From Sphagnum compactum (lineage: Eukaryota > Bryophyta > Sphagnopsida > Sphagnales), in the NCBI GenBank assembly GCA_965153455.1, contig OZ234504.1, positions 2,914,001-2,978,000 on the forward strand: a stretch of DNA of 64,000 bases, given 5' to 3'. Below, piece by piece: positions 1 to 11,149 of this stretch (positions are counted from its first letter, which is position 1; each line of letters starts with the position of its first letter). The notes under the pieces are model-generated. The model searched no databases. It was given only the letters and a program-made list of their open reading frames with translations, and was not told where the DNA came from. Position numbers and translations under genes: made by a program.

Positions 1-151
1 TCGACAGCGTTGGAATCTTCCTTAACTTTAAATTGTCTGGCTATGTGTATGGGGTCCCAGCATTCTACTTCAACTTAGAGTAGCATTCACCCATAACTGA
101 ACAATGAAAAGGTTATGTGTGATGTGTGCATCAAGTAAGAGTTAAACTCAC

Positions 152-2197
152 CTGCAATGTTGGTGGTCACAAAAGGAGCTTGCATTCGAATCATAATAAC
201 GTCTGTGGGGTTAGCAATTGCACCACCAATGGTGCCAGCTGTTGCCCCTGCAGCTATTTTGATCCACAAAGATGATCGAGTAGGGTCATCACCTCCAAAC
301 CACTGGCCTCCATAACCATAGGCCAAAATTTATCAGAGTTCTTTCCAAAATAGATAGGGCATTATGCATATGGCTAGAAAAGGCTGGACTTGGAACTTCT
401 CTTTTGGTGGGTATTCTGTTCACTTAATTAACTAACAATTCCTGTTGGAAGGTTGATTCCTGAATCATGGAGGATCCCAAAGTTGACCACCTGCTAGTTC
501 TGAAGACTGACTTTTTGCTCTGACTTAAATTGTAAAACTGCTTGCATATGAAATCAAGAATTAGAGGGAAAAAGTGTGAGACTAAGGGTCTGGGTTTCCT
601 GTGGGCTTGGGAGTAAGGCTATGTTAGGGTTCATGTTTTAAAAGCACTAGTTAAAGGTCTGCAAAATTGTTTGTTAGGATTTGGAGTTCACTTACAGTCT
701 TCAGTGGTTCATAAGCTCCCATCCTGATGCTGGAATATGAAGCTTCTCGTAAAAGTGCTGCACCAGTCCCACGCCATAGGCCCTTAATTCCCTCCTCTTT
801 CCCAACCCGAAACATACTCTTGAGGAAACCTGGATAATTTCGCTCCTGGAAAAGTAAAGCACTCTGTAACTCCAAGTTTGACGCTATCTTGAAATCTATG
901 AGATTGTTATGGGCACAAACCATTACTGTGTGTGAAGTTGCCCAAGTTGCCACATCTTCATAACAGAATATCTCAGGTAGCAATGTCTGTTTGAAGTATG
1001 CATTGACCTATATTTTTTTAGCAATCACTTTGATACCTGGGTAGCAAGCTCCACATTTGCAACTGCCATAACTGACATTGTGAGTGATCCAGTGTTGGCA
1101 TTTTAGTTCATTGTTGGCTTTAAACAGAGTAGTAGGGGCTCTCTATCTACAGGCAATTATACATTGCTCAATTCGGGATAAAACACAGCTGCAAAAGTTG
1201 ATGCCATGACCGCATTCCAGGCACTATTTGGCCTATTTTGAGACTATCTCACATCCTTCTAGATTATCCTGATACCCCTGATACATTGGTTATAGAGCTA
1301 ACAACTCTGAAGGAAGTAACAGAACTCAATATAAAAGAGTACTGAGGCTGACCTGTGTGGAGGAGAGAGCTCCATCAAGCTGCATTCGAACCTTGACAAC
1401 ATTTACAGGATTAGTAATGGCAGCAGCACACATATTGCTGGCTCCTGCCAGCGCAAACAAAGTTGCATGGCCTCCCCAGCCCTTCAGTGCACGCCACCCT
1501 TCTTTCTCGGGGTCCTGCCTGCCAGCTTCTGTCTTCAGACTCACTCCCACCTCAGTTCAGAACACGCCTCTTTACAATCTTTGGTAGACAAATTACACAT
1601 ACCATTAAACTTGTGAACTCTAACCAAGCACAGAAGTGCAGTCCTGTCATGGATAAGAGGAGAAAGATGGAGAATTGCTTATAGGCTAACTCCACAATTA
1701 AGCAAATTTCCCACTTTGTTCCAAGTAATCATCTTGTCTGCTTGGTGCATAATTTCAGCCTGTAATAATACCTGTGAATCATGGATGACCTTAAACCTAT
1801 GTTTGAGCACCCATGCTAGCACTCATGAACTGGTACACTCTTGATTGTCAGCTCCAGATCAATTAGGTATTGAAAACATCCACAATATTCGAGATAGCAC
1901 TCAGAACTGGCACACACTTGATAGTCAGGTCCAGCTCAATTAGGTTATTGAAAAGATGCACAATCGTGTTGCATTTTGTCAAAAGCTCTAGTCAGGTCCA
2001 GCTCAATTAGGGTATTGAAAACATGCACAATTGTGTTGCATTTTGTCAAAACTCTAAAGCGGTGACCATTGTAGTTTCCCTCTCATAATCTGCAGACAAT
2101 ACTTGAATCAATCACATGTCAATATGGAACCTCCTGAATCATGAAGATATACAATGGAAAAGTGCTTTTGAAAAAGGAGTGTAATTATCTTACCCAT
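152..2197 (-). CDS. Mitochondrial carrier family protein, 5' part only (runs off left edge)
   Basis: Solute carrier of the mitochondrial inner membrane (SLC25 fold, close in pattern to dicarboxylate/UCP-like carriers); the substrate cannot be read from the sequence. Coding exons on the minus strand are 2194-2197 (ATG plus one base), 1353-1528, 696-845 and 152-302, joined by GT-AG introns with agreeing phases; the remaining exons lie beyond position 1. The 160 visible residues hold the end of repeat 1 and most of repeat 2. The signature is seen as NPVNVVKVRMQ (residues 41-51) and NPTDVIMIRMQ (141-151), with the loop GLWRGTGAALLREASYSSIRMG between them. The start is inferred: the four-base first exon fits by phase but is short and needs RNA support. 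The first signature carries Asn where most carriers have Asp. Family assignment is firm; the exact substrate class is not. Confidence 0.82.
303..1352 (-). other. Introns 2 and 3 of the carrier gene
   Basis: Intron 3 is 303-695 and intron 2 is 846-1352, with exon 696-845 between them. On the minus strand the donors read GTAAGT (690-695) and GTCAGC (1347-1352), and the acceptors end CCAG (303-306) and CCAG (846-849). I see no other gene or obvious mobile element in these introns. Confidence 0.7.
1790..2055. repeat. Three tandem copies in carrier intron 1
   Basis: A 67-77 bp unit beginning near TCCAG(A/C)TCAATTAGG occurs at 1853, 1930 and 1997. The second and third copies are almost identical, including the stretch GTTGCATTTTGTCAAAA; the first is more diverged. 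This is a local tandem duplication inside the intron with no coding potential. Confidence 0.8.
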
Positions 2198-3110
2198 GGC
2201 TGCTGTTTGCAGGGAAGCTCCTTGGCCAAGAATATTATGGAGGCACTAACTAGTTGCTCTCCAAATTTTTTGTACAATCTCCTCTGAAGATTGGATCGAA
2301 TTGCTCCTGCTTTCACTGAAGAATAATCAGATGATTTGGTAGTCTTCCTACAACCTTCTTAGGGTTGCTATGCAAAGCTGCTATGCTACTGTCATGCAAA
2401 TTCAGCTCTCTGTAGTGCCTTAATAGTATTCCTTATTCCAGTAGGTGCATCTGGGAGGTACTAGACTCAACCTGCAGTAATTGCTCGCAAATCAAGTCAG
2501 GGTTATGAAGAACTTTTCTAACTAAGATGAATCCAGGGGACTAGATCTGCAATAAGTTACAACGCTATCTTTGATGAATTGTGTCGTCTAAGCATAAAAA
2601 GGATCCCAGATCTTTCTTACTCTAATAGTCAAACAACGGCAAATTAGGAATCCAAAATACAGAAACTCTCCCTCCACTAGACTTCGTGATCATGGTACCT
2701 AATTACCAAAAAGCTCACAGAAAAGTTCTGAGGAAAAAAAAAAAAAAAAAAAACTAATCAAGAAATTCTGGTCCCTGACAGACAATGCAAGCAGGAGAAA
2801 ACCTAATCTTCCTCTAGCTCAAAACAAGGAAAACAGTTGCAAAGAAGAAATTGCATGTGTTCGTACCTTTCAATCTCTAGGCAACTCACAGAATGAAACT
2901 TCCGTCATGCTGTAGTCCCGATCGAAGAAGATCCATAATCTCGAGAATCAGGGCCAAAAGAAAAACAAACAAAAGCTCTCACAAGTCCACTTTAGAGAGC
3001 TGTGCAACTGCAGAAGCGCCGAGGGCACACTCCTCAGTCGCTCTCCCCTTCTTAGACAAAGGTGTGGATACATTCGCTCCCTCGTGCGGTGTGCAGATAT
3101 GCATCACCGC
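2198..3110 (-). promoter_or_regulatory. Upstream and leader region of the carrier gene
   Basis: This stretch lies 5' of the inferred carrier ATG and contains no supportable gene. The DNA is mixed in composition, with an A20 run at 2734-2753. The part nearest the gene (2198-2330) probably holds the 5' untranslated leader. The 3000-3180 part is relatively CpG-rich and could be the core promoter if a further leader intron exists. No TATA box can be assigned with confidence. Confidence 0.35.
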
Positions 3111-5390
3111 CTAGCGCTCCGCTTGCGACGCTCAATTCTCCGCACGCCTGTTACGACACTGTCGCGTGCTGGACAAGAGGAGACGACAACAAAGGGTCCC
3201 ACTGAACAGGGGTTAGAGATCCAAAACTCGGCCCTTATCAAGGTCAGTTGGGTGACTTTAGGGCCTATCACATCCATTGGTCTAAAGCTATTCCCTACTT
3301 TCATCCACTATTTTTTTTTCCTTTCAAATTGTGGACCCACAATTTATCACACTATAGAACCAGTGTTTTCTTCTTTTTTAATTTAAAAAATTACTTATTA
3401 TTAAAAAAAAATTGTGTGCTGAATAGAAAATCATGTGGAAATGTGGACTCTTAATTTCCCCAAACGTTTTGTCATTAACCTCATCAAAGATTTTAAGGCA
3501 CTTTTGTGAATGTTTGGGTTTATTTACAAGGCACTGTATATTTATTAATTTGTCTGGTACTAATAAAAGAGAATATTTCATCCACTCCTCAAAAGTGGGA
3601 GGGATCATCGGCTTGCTTTATCTATAGGCATAAGAACGATCCCTCTCCTACTCTTAACCCCTAAACATCAACAACGAAGGCCAAAATCCATTGAGAAGTG
3701 GACCAATCTTCATGGCAAATAGGTTTAGGGTCCTAAATGACTAGCTTGGTGGTAGGGGACTTGAATACTAGAGTCCTTAACACCAAGTGTGAATGCACCT
3801 TTACCAGAGAACATTGGGGGCAAGCCCATGAGAACATGAGATCACACCTACCACAGGAGGGAGGTACCTGCCTACAAGAAGCCTCTTAAGTGTAGGTGTA
3901 AGACACTTCTTGTAGGCCATAAGGTGCCTCTCTCCACTCTTACCACCTCATGATCTAAATAGGTTTAGGATCATGATAACACTTGTGCTCTAACATTAGG
4001 CAAGGCTCACTAGTGGGGCACATGCCAGAAAAGTGGGGTTGGATTTTAACTAACGAACACCTTTGTCCTAGGCCCATTTTTTTGGGAATATGTTAATTGT
4101 TTTTCATTTTAACATATCATGTAAGGATAAAAAAAAAATTTAAAATAACTGATGTTGGATCTCAATATTAGAGATATCCCACAATCATACAAATGAAAAT
4201 ACATAAAAACTGAAAAACATAAAAAATATAGAAAAAACAACCAATAGACAAAAAAAATTCAAACAATAAAAGATTAAAAAAGAAGATGGAAATAAAACAC
4301 ATAGATTTACAAGATAGATCACCAAAGTGGAACCCACCTTGATGACTTGGTTGTGATTAATGATTCATTGCATTTTATTTTTTTGTTATGTAGTTGAAGT
4401 AGCCATCATCCACAACACAATTTAGCCAAATTTGGTTATAAATTTATTTTTTTAAATTAGAAAAAAATTTAAGCATTCTTCACATTTTTGGCTAAATGAC
4501 AAAATCCAATTTTAAAAAAATCTAATAGTTTTTCCTATTAACACATTTTTTAGCCGTTTTGATAAATGTTTTTTTTCCAATTGACTAAATCTAGCAGAAA
4601 ACAAAGAAAAAACCTTGGCTTGCAATTCATCTACACCGCAATCATAATGGGTTTCCAATGGATGGTGCACTGGTGGGTGTTGGGGTCACATAACCAAAGC
4701 TAAACCTCAGCTTAGAATTGACCCACAAGTTTTAAGACCCTTTTTGCATGGCTTTGTTCTTGAAGCCTTTCTAGAGAGGTCTTCATTCTACCTAAAATCT
4801 TTCATTTTCTTTTTTTTTTTGGGTTTGAATTTAAACAATCCTGAAAAAGGATTGCATTTAATTCTTTCCTTTTACATACTTATCACAATAACAAGTATAA
4901 GAATGAAAATCCAAAGAAAAAAATTTTCTACTTCTTTTTTACACCCATTTACATTGGTCCCAATAGTGGAAGTGAGGGCAATTGATATGGAATAAAAATC
5001 CTTATGTTTTGTCACTATTGTAAGGGCAAAATATAAAATTTTCATATTCTCTCTCTTCACTCACCCTCCCCCTCCCCCCATGCCCCGCACAAAAGCACAA
5101 AATTGGGCCTCTTGCTATCTCATTTGCATAGAGTTTAAAGTTTTCAACTAATGCCCATCATAAAGAGACACCTTTGTGTTTAAGAGGTGTTTAAAGTTTC
5201 AGAAATATTGGTGTGATGGGTCAATCAAAGTGGTTCATTGTGAAAAAGAATTGAACTTTGGAATGCATCTTTCAACTATTTAATAAACTAGAACCAAACC
5301 CATCCTAAAATCGAAACCCTAAACCCTATTTGCTAATAGGTATGAAGTGCATGAAGAATGATATCATGTAAAGACGTGATGTAAAGAAAT
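3111..5390. other. Gene-free AT-rich stretch
   Basis: No open frame resembles a known protein. Visible content: an imperfect hairpin at 3861-3930, whose perfect 11-bp core arms are 3871-3881 and 3906-3916; a copy of the AGCCAAATTTGG repeat at about 4395-4440; and one arm of a distant inverted repeat at 4640-4690 whose partner is at about 9010-9060. The remainder is A/T-rich unique-looking sequence. Confidence 0.5.
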
Positions 5391-5399
5391 TGTTCTTAA

Positions 5400-5785
5400 T
5401 CTCTACCTTTTGGTCTACATTTGGTCTTTAATCTATTGGCAAAACCTATATCCCTTCTTGGTTAATTTTTTCTCTTGGCTAAACTTTTCTCTTTTGGCAA
5501 AACCTATATCTATTCTTGGGTAAACTTCTAACTTTTGGTAAATTTTATATATCTTATTGGCTAATCTTTTAACTATTGGAAAAACTTCCTTTTTTTGGCT
5601 AAACCTCAACCTCTCAACAAAACATTTCTATTTGTTGGCTACATTTTTACCTCCCAATAATTATTTTATATCTTTTTGGCTGAACCTATACCTTTCAACA
5701 AAACCTTTATCTATTTTTGACTAAACCCTTAACTCTTAGCACAATCTTTTTACATATTAAGTAAACCTTTACCTTTCAACCCTAG
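5400..5785. repeat. Degenerate tandem repeat (TTGGCTAAACCTTTA type)
   Basis: Roughly seven or eight diverged copies of a 40-60 bp unit alternate TTGGC(T/A)AAACC with pyrimidine-rich (A)CCTATATCTATTCTTGG blocks. The copies differ too much for a recent array. No coding capacity. Confidence 0.6.
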
Positions 5786-6149
5786 GATAAAATAACCAAA
5801 AAAAAATCTAAATGTAAACCAATGTTGGGCAGTTATTAACTTTTTCCAATAAATAATTGATTTTTTTAATTAATTAAACAATTGAAGCGATTCTATTTTT
5901 TCCAATTTAAATATCCTTCACAATTCTTTTTTTCTTTTTGTATGCATGATTAGTTTTTTCACAACTAGTTTTTATGTCATTCAAATTAGTTGATTATATT
6001 GAGTCAAAATTTTAACATTGTTTAAAACAAATTAGACGTCGTATTATTATTTTTTGCAAATTATCAAAGTTTTCACATGCCAAAAGAAAAACCAACAAGC
6101 GTCATTACAAAGATCTAATACCCAAACTAAAAATTCTCAAAAAAAAGAT

Positions 6150-6950
6150 TATAAGATTAGTCTTCATTCAATTCATTGCATTCAAATAAGCTATCAACTT
6201 TTTATTTTATTTTTAAAATATTTTTCAAAATCTCTCAGTTCCACCAAATTAAAAAGAACCTTGCAACCAACCTTTGCATCATTAAACCAATTCTTACTCA
6301 CAAAAATTAATTTCTCAAAGTTTTTTTATTACAAATGGCATCCCTTCAAATTGTGAATATACCCACAAGGGGAAATATTCTCTTTGTTTCAATTTGAAAA
6401 CCTACAATCTCCGGTACTTGTCAAACTAGAAAACCAACAACTGCAACCATGGAATTTTTTTGCATCCACTTGATATATTCAAAATGTTAACAATTTTCAA
6501 TTTACAAACTTTTTCATAGGTTCATGGGTGTTTGCTACCATCTCAAAGATGTCCAAATTGTTATTTTCATCAATTCTATTAGTCAAAAACTTTCAATCTT
6601 AAACAATGGATACAAATGATAATATGATTTCAAAAGCATATAGGGAACAAGGATCTCCTATCATGTTCTTCAATTATTGTTTACAACCAATATAAAAAAA
6701 GATCAATTTCAAACTCTTGAATTTAAGATTTAACATTAGATATAACATATTGTGCTCAATCTCTGCAGGAAAGGAAAAGTGAATGACCCCACGAACTTTC
6801 TTTTTATGTTCCTTGCAAAAGTTCCCAACTCAATATCCAAGTTTAAATCATTATTAATCAAAGTATCCAAAACATGAAAACTATTCATTTCTTCCTTTAA
6901 TTTAAGGTTCATGGATATAGTACATGCAAACATTATAAGAAATCATGTCT
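6150..6950 (-). pseudogene. hAT transposase relic, copy B, C-terminal part
   Basis: The minus strand aligns with the C-terminal half of the better-preserved copy at 11.15-13.1 kb. A peptide with LKEE...LI..D....LELGTFARNIKRK is read from 6933 to 6740. Further on there is a broken reading of the hAT dimerisation region, a TKRIF / VGIFTNLK / LIFVSKNW pattern across stops and frameshifts around 6200-6400. The N-terminal half of the same copy is at 9.38-10.48 kb, so about 2.4 kb has been inserted. It is non-functional because of many stops. Confidence 0.7.
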
Positions 6951-6989
6951 GTGAAGACCACACTGCCTTGCAACTAATGTTTATCAAGT

Positions 6990-9370
6990 GCAAAATTGAT
7001 AATAGTCGATTCTATTGCGGATATCTCCTTGGCACCCACAAAGGTTGCATTTTGTGGCATATTTAATAGATAATTTATTAAATATTAAATGTTAATTTAT
7101 GGCTTAATCTACTTAATTACATATGAACTAAAAACCATATTAAATCATCAAACCTTAAACTAAATTAATCAATCAAATTCAGAAAAACTGTGAAAGTAAT
7201 TAATTTAGATAATTTATTTTTGCATAATTAATTAAATATCTAATTTTTAAATATTTTAATCCTATTTTTTGTGATTGGTGTTCAAATGTTGTATTAATAA
7301 TATTCCATTACATTGCAACTCACAATATCATGTTAACATACATACATATCAAACTATAAAATTTCATAAAGAGTGAAAGTCTACTTTTGAATTGAAATTA
7401 AAAACAATGTATATGTTCTATTAAACATTCAATAAAGGTGTACATATGGATATGTCTTTATATACATCAATGTCCTTTACTCAAATTCATGTCTATTCTT
7501 TAATATTTTATAATGAATTATTTTTAAATAATTTAATAGTTAATAAGTAATATATTTAATTACTAAAAAATAATTAATTACATTGAATAATAAAATATTC
7601 ATACGAATTCATTAATCAAATTTAAATAATTAATTTTTAAATTTAGTTCCGATGATAAATAGATAAATATCTAAAATTGGATATCTAATTACTTAATAAA
7701 TAAATATTTAAATTCACTAACTAACTATTTAAATTTTATTAATTAATTCAAGTAACTTAAATAATATTTTTCAAAAAATTAAGTGAATAATTATTGAATT
7801 CTATTTCAATTTAGATCATCAATTATTAATTAATCATATGATAGTTATTTCAATAATTAATTATTTAATATTTATTCTGATGATCAATTATCTGAATTAA
7901 CTAACTAACTAATTTTTGAATTATATTACTTAATTCAAATAATCAATCTAGATAATTAATTATCAGATATTAATTGAAATAATTATGTCGAATGATTAAG
8001 CATAAAATTCAAATTAATTACAAAGTTAAAATCACCCAAAGCATGTGGAAAATTATTTTTTGTAGTTGCAACCTGATTGCAATTAAAATGCCGCTAAAAG
8101 ATTTGACGCATATGTTTTGTCTTCAAGATTTCATCTCACAAACTATATAAAAAAGTGTCTTCTTTTGCATTCTCACATTAAAATACATGTGTTATGTTGG
8201 GATGAACTCATAAAAGCTTAACCCTAAAGGCAAAACACTAAACAAAAATTTTAAAATTATGTGCCTACTATTTAGTTCACCTACCCTTCTACCTTTAAAC
8301 CTACTTGCCTACCTAAATAAATAGATCCTACTTTTCTACCTACTTAGGTAAGTAGGTAAGTCGATAAGTAAGTAAGTAGGTTGGTATGTAAAAGGTACCA
8401 ACTTATTTGCCTATGGCTATGTACCAACCCACCTAGGTATTTTTATATATAATTATTTCCAATATTCAATTAATGTGCCACGTGGCAACTTTTGATTATG
8501 CCATGTGTCATAATCTAAAATCATTTAAAATGAATAATCATAATGGATGATGGATATCAATATTTCAAAAAATAATTCACCAAAAAATCTTCATATATAG
8601 TGTTACGTGTTAAATTTTGAGGAATGGATGAAAAATGACATTAGCATGACATTATGGTTATAGTCATAGGGGAGTTGCATAGTAGTTGAAAAGGAATTGT
8701 TGTGACATAATTGTAATGAGTTGCACTAGGGTGAGATCGTATATATGGTGAGTTGCATCTCTTGCAACTCATGCAATTTGTCCAATGGCACTCATGGGTG
8801 TAGAAATACAATGAGTTGCAAATGGTCATTGTAATTCAAAAACATAATTGCAAGCCCCAAATTGCAATACACCTTTTTTTTTCAAAGTGAAAGCATCACT
8901 CAACAACCAATGACCCTTTAAGTTTAAAACACAAATAGTGACAACAAGAAACAAAATGTATACAATAATTTGTAATATACCTTATGAGAAAAGAAGGTAC
9001 ATACGGCCATAATGAACCAACACCCACCAACACACCATCCATTGGATGCTCATTATTATTTAATTATGGATGAACCTCAACTTAGTTAATAGTTGGTTTC
9101 ACCTTGGTAACCAATTTTATAGGAAATAGGTCTCATACATAGGTAAAAAGGTAAGAAAAAAGGTAAGTAAATGGTTTAAACATAGGTAAGCGTTGTTTTT
9201 ACTATTACCTATTTAATAACAACTTGCTAGTCGGTTGTTAGTGGGTTGCTAGTGGGTTGTTAATAAGTAGGTAGGGGGGAAAAAAACAACTAAATTAATC
9301 ACCATGGTTAACTAAAGAATTATAACCCAATGGAAAATTATTTCCTGACCACTTACAATTCATCCTTCAG
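6990..9370. other. AT-rich block separating the halves of hAT copy B
   Basis: Very AT-rich DNA (7060-8040 is nearly all TTAATTA-type) with no gene. At 8285-8440 there is a run of GTAGGTAAGT-type repeats containing a perfect palindromic core: 9-bp arms ACCTACTTA/TAAGTAGGT at 8338-8346 and 8349-8357. Similar GGTAAG/GTAGG repeats reappear at 9130-9270. An inverted partner of the 4640-4690 sequence sits at 9010-9060. It interrupts an otherwise collinear hAT copy, so it is best read as inserted DNA; I could not find clear termini. Confidence 0.5.
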
Positions 9371-9379
9371 GCACTAGTG

Positions 9380-10480
9380 GGTGTTAGTTCACTATGGCCG
9401 ATACATACTAATGATTCTAAGACAAGTTCGCCTTTTGTAACAAAAGATAATGTTTTCTTTGAATTGAAGAGCTTCTTGAAACTATATCATTTTGGTTATA
9501 AACTTGAACAAACTAAATCTCCAATCATAAAACAAAAATTTGCAATAAAAAAACTAAAAAACTAGAATGTAACAACTTGCATTTTACCTTGTTTCGATTC
9601 CAATGTGTTTAATTGGCCTTAAGTTACATAAATGCAAGCTTTCTTTCAATCTTGTCTTCCTTCTCTCGATCTCATGTTTATGTTATACATTTGTGCAAAT
9701 CTACCAATGCAAATTTGATGGAAACATATATCAAGCCCTTGCACATTCTTTCATCAATAGTTGCATATTAATAAACTTAAAAAAAGGCATGTTCAAAACA
9801 TGTGCCCTACAAACTTTCCACCATGCCCAAAGATTCACAATTGAAGTCCTACTGACTTTAAAACATTTGTCATATATTCAAATTTGACACTTCATTTTTA
9901 ACATAAGCAATAATTTTCTTTATCAATCAATATTGTTGCAAAAGGCCTTGCAATTTTTTGCCAATGTATGCCTTAAAAATTCAAATGCTTCAAAACAGCC
10001 AATTGTAATATGTTTGGAAATCTAATCCTTTCTTAAGAAATTCACAACCAATGCAAAATCATAATTTGCCCCTTTGGACATCTAAAGATCAAACTCACAA
10101 TAACATATATAAAAATTGCCAAAATTAATAAGACATATGTTGGTTTTGTTTTTTCGACTAGGTTTAGTAACATTTCTTGACTAAAGGTCTTTTGCGAAGG
10201 GAAAACAACATGAGGGCATAATTGCATTACTAAATGTTTCAACCATATACTTTCAACAAATTGAATGGCTAAATGATTTTTAACAACAAGAAGACCCAAG
10301 TTCTCTAAAAATTCTTTTTAATGCACATTATTTTTTTTGAAAGGATCTATGGCTCCAAAATAAGTAGACATTTTGATCACATTAATTACAAGCCCTTTTT
10401 TATAGATTGTATTGCCATTGAACTTTTCATGATGTTCATTTTTTCTTCAATTTTTTTTGCAATCCATGGTCTACATTTAC
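9380..10480 (-). pseudogene. hAT transposase relic, copy B, N-terminal part
   Basis: On the minus strand from about 10370, a segment beginning STYFGAIDPFKKNN, then a stop, leads into GLLVVKNHLAIQFVESIW. It continues with CPHVVFPSQKTFS and LVEKTKPTYVL. This is the N-proximal segment of plant hAT transposases. It is collinear with copy A (KRANIFYSSIFEFF to LLLQFVES to CPRVQFPSKK to WVEKTKQTYVLP). The DNA remains alignable down to about 9380, including a shared GACACATAT/GAAACATAT-type block near 9720 and 12350. Stops and frameshifts rule out function. Confidence 0.75.
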
Positions 10481-10489
10481 ATATTTTTT

Positions 10490-11140
10490 CAATGCAATAT
10501 CCCATTATTCTTGAAATATGAAATTATACATTTTCTTAACCTTGTTGTCTATTTAATGTCATAGGACCGATTTGGTTATTGCAACACAATACAACGCATA
10601 ACTTGTGGCATCTTGACATCAACTATTGACCCATCATAGACACAAAGAAATACCCAAGTTATAAAATTTATTCCATGGGGCCTCCAACTAGTTTTTTGTT
10701 CATGTTTTAAAAAATACAATTTGCATTGCATCTTCATTTTCTAATTGAAAGTTTACCAAATGTTTTAGACCTTTTAAAAGTCTCCTCCTCACCTCTCTCT
10801 TCCATTACAATTTCACTTTCATTCATAAAAACACATATCCCCCATCTCTAGAAATTGGATTCACTTTTTCAAGGTGTATTAATAGGCCAAAGTTGAAAGA
10901 GCCAAACATATTTTTCAATTTTGCAACATGTTTTTGTCTTACATATTTTTGTTTCTAAAATCTAACAATCATATCCACCAACACTAAAATCCATCGAATA
11001 TCCTAGGATTATGAATAACAAAATACAACTTTTTTCTTCAAAAATACATTCAAATAAAATTACAAGTTCAAATTTTCATTTCACTCAAATTCATTTTCAT
11101 ATTACTTTTATTCTTCCTTTAAAACAACATCAACCTCAAT
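10490..11140. other. Gene-free stretch between the two hAT copies
   Basis: AT-rich sequence with short homopolymer runs and no recognisable coding region. It lies just beyond the C-terminal end of copy A and just before the N-terminal end of copy B. It should contain the termini of both elements, but I see no clear terminal inverted repeats or target duplications. Confidence 0.4.
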
Positions 11141-11149
11141 CAACTCTAT

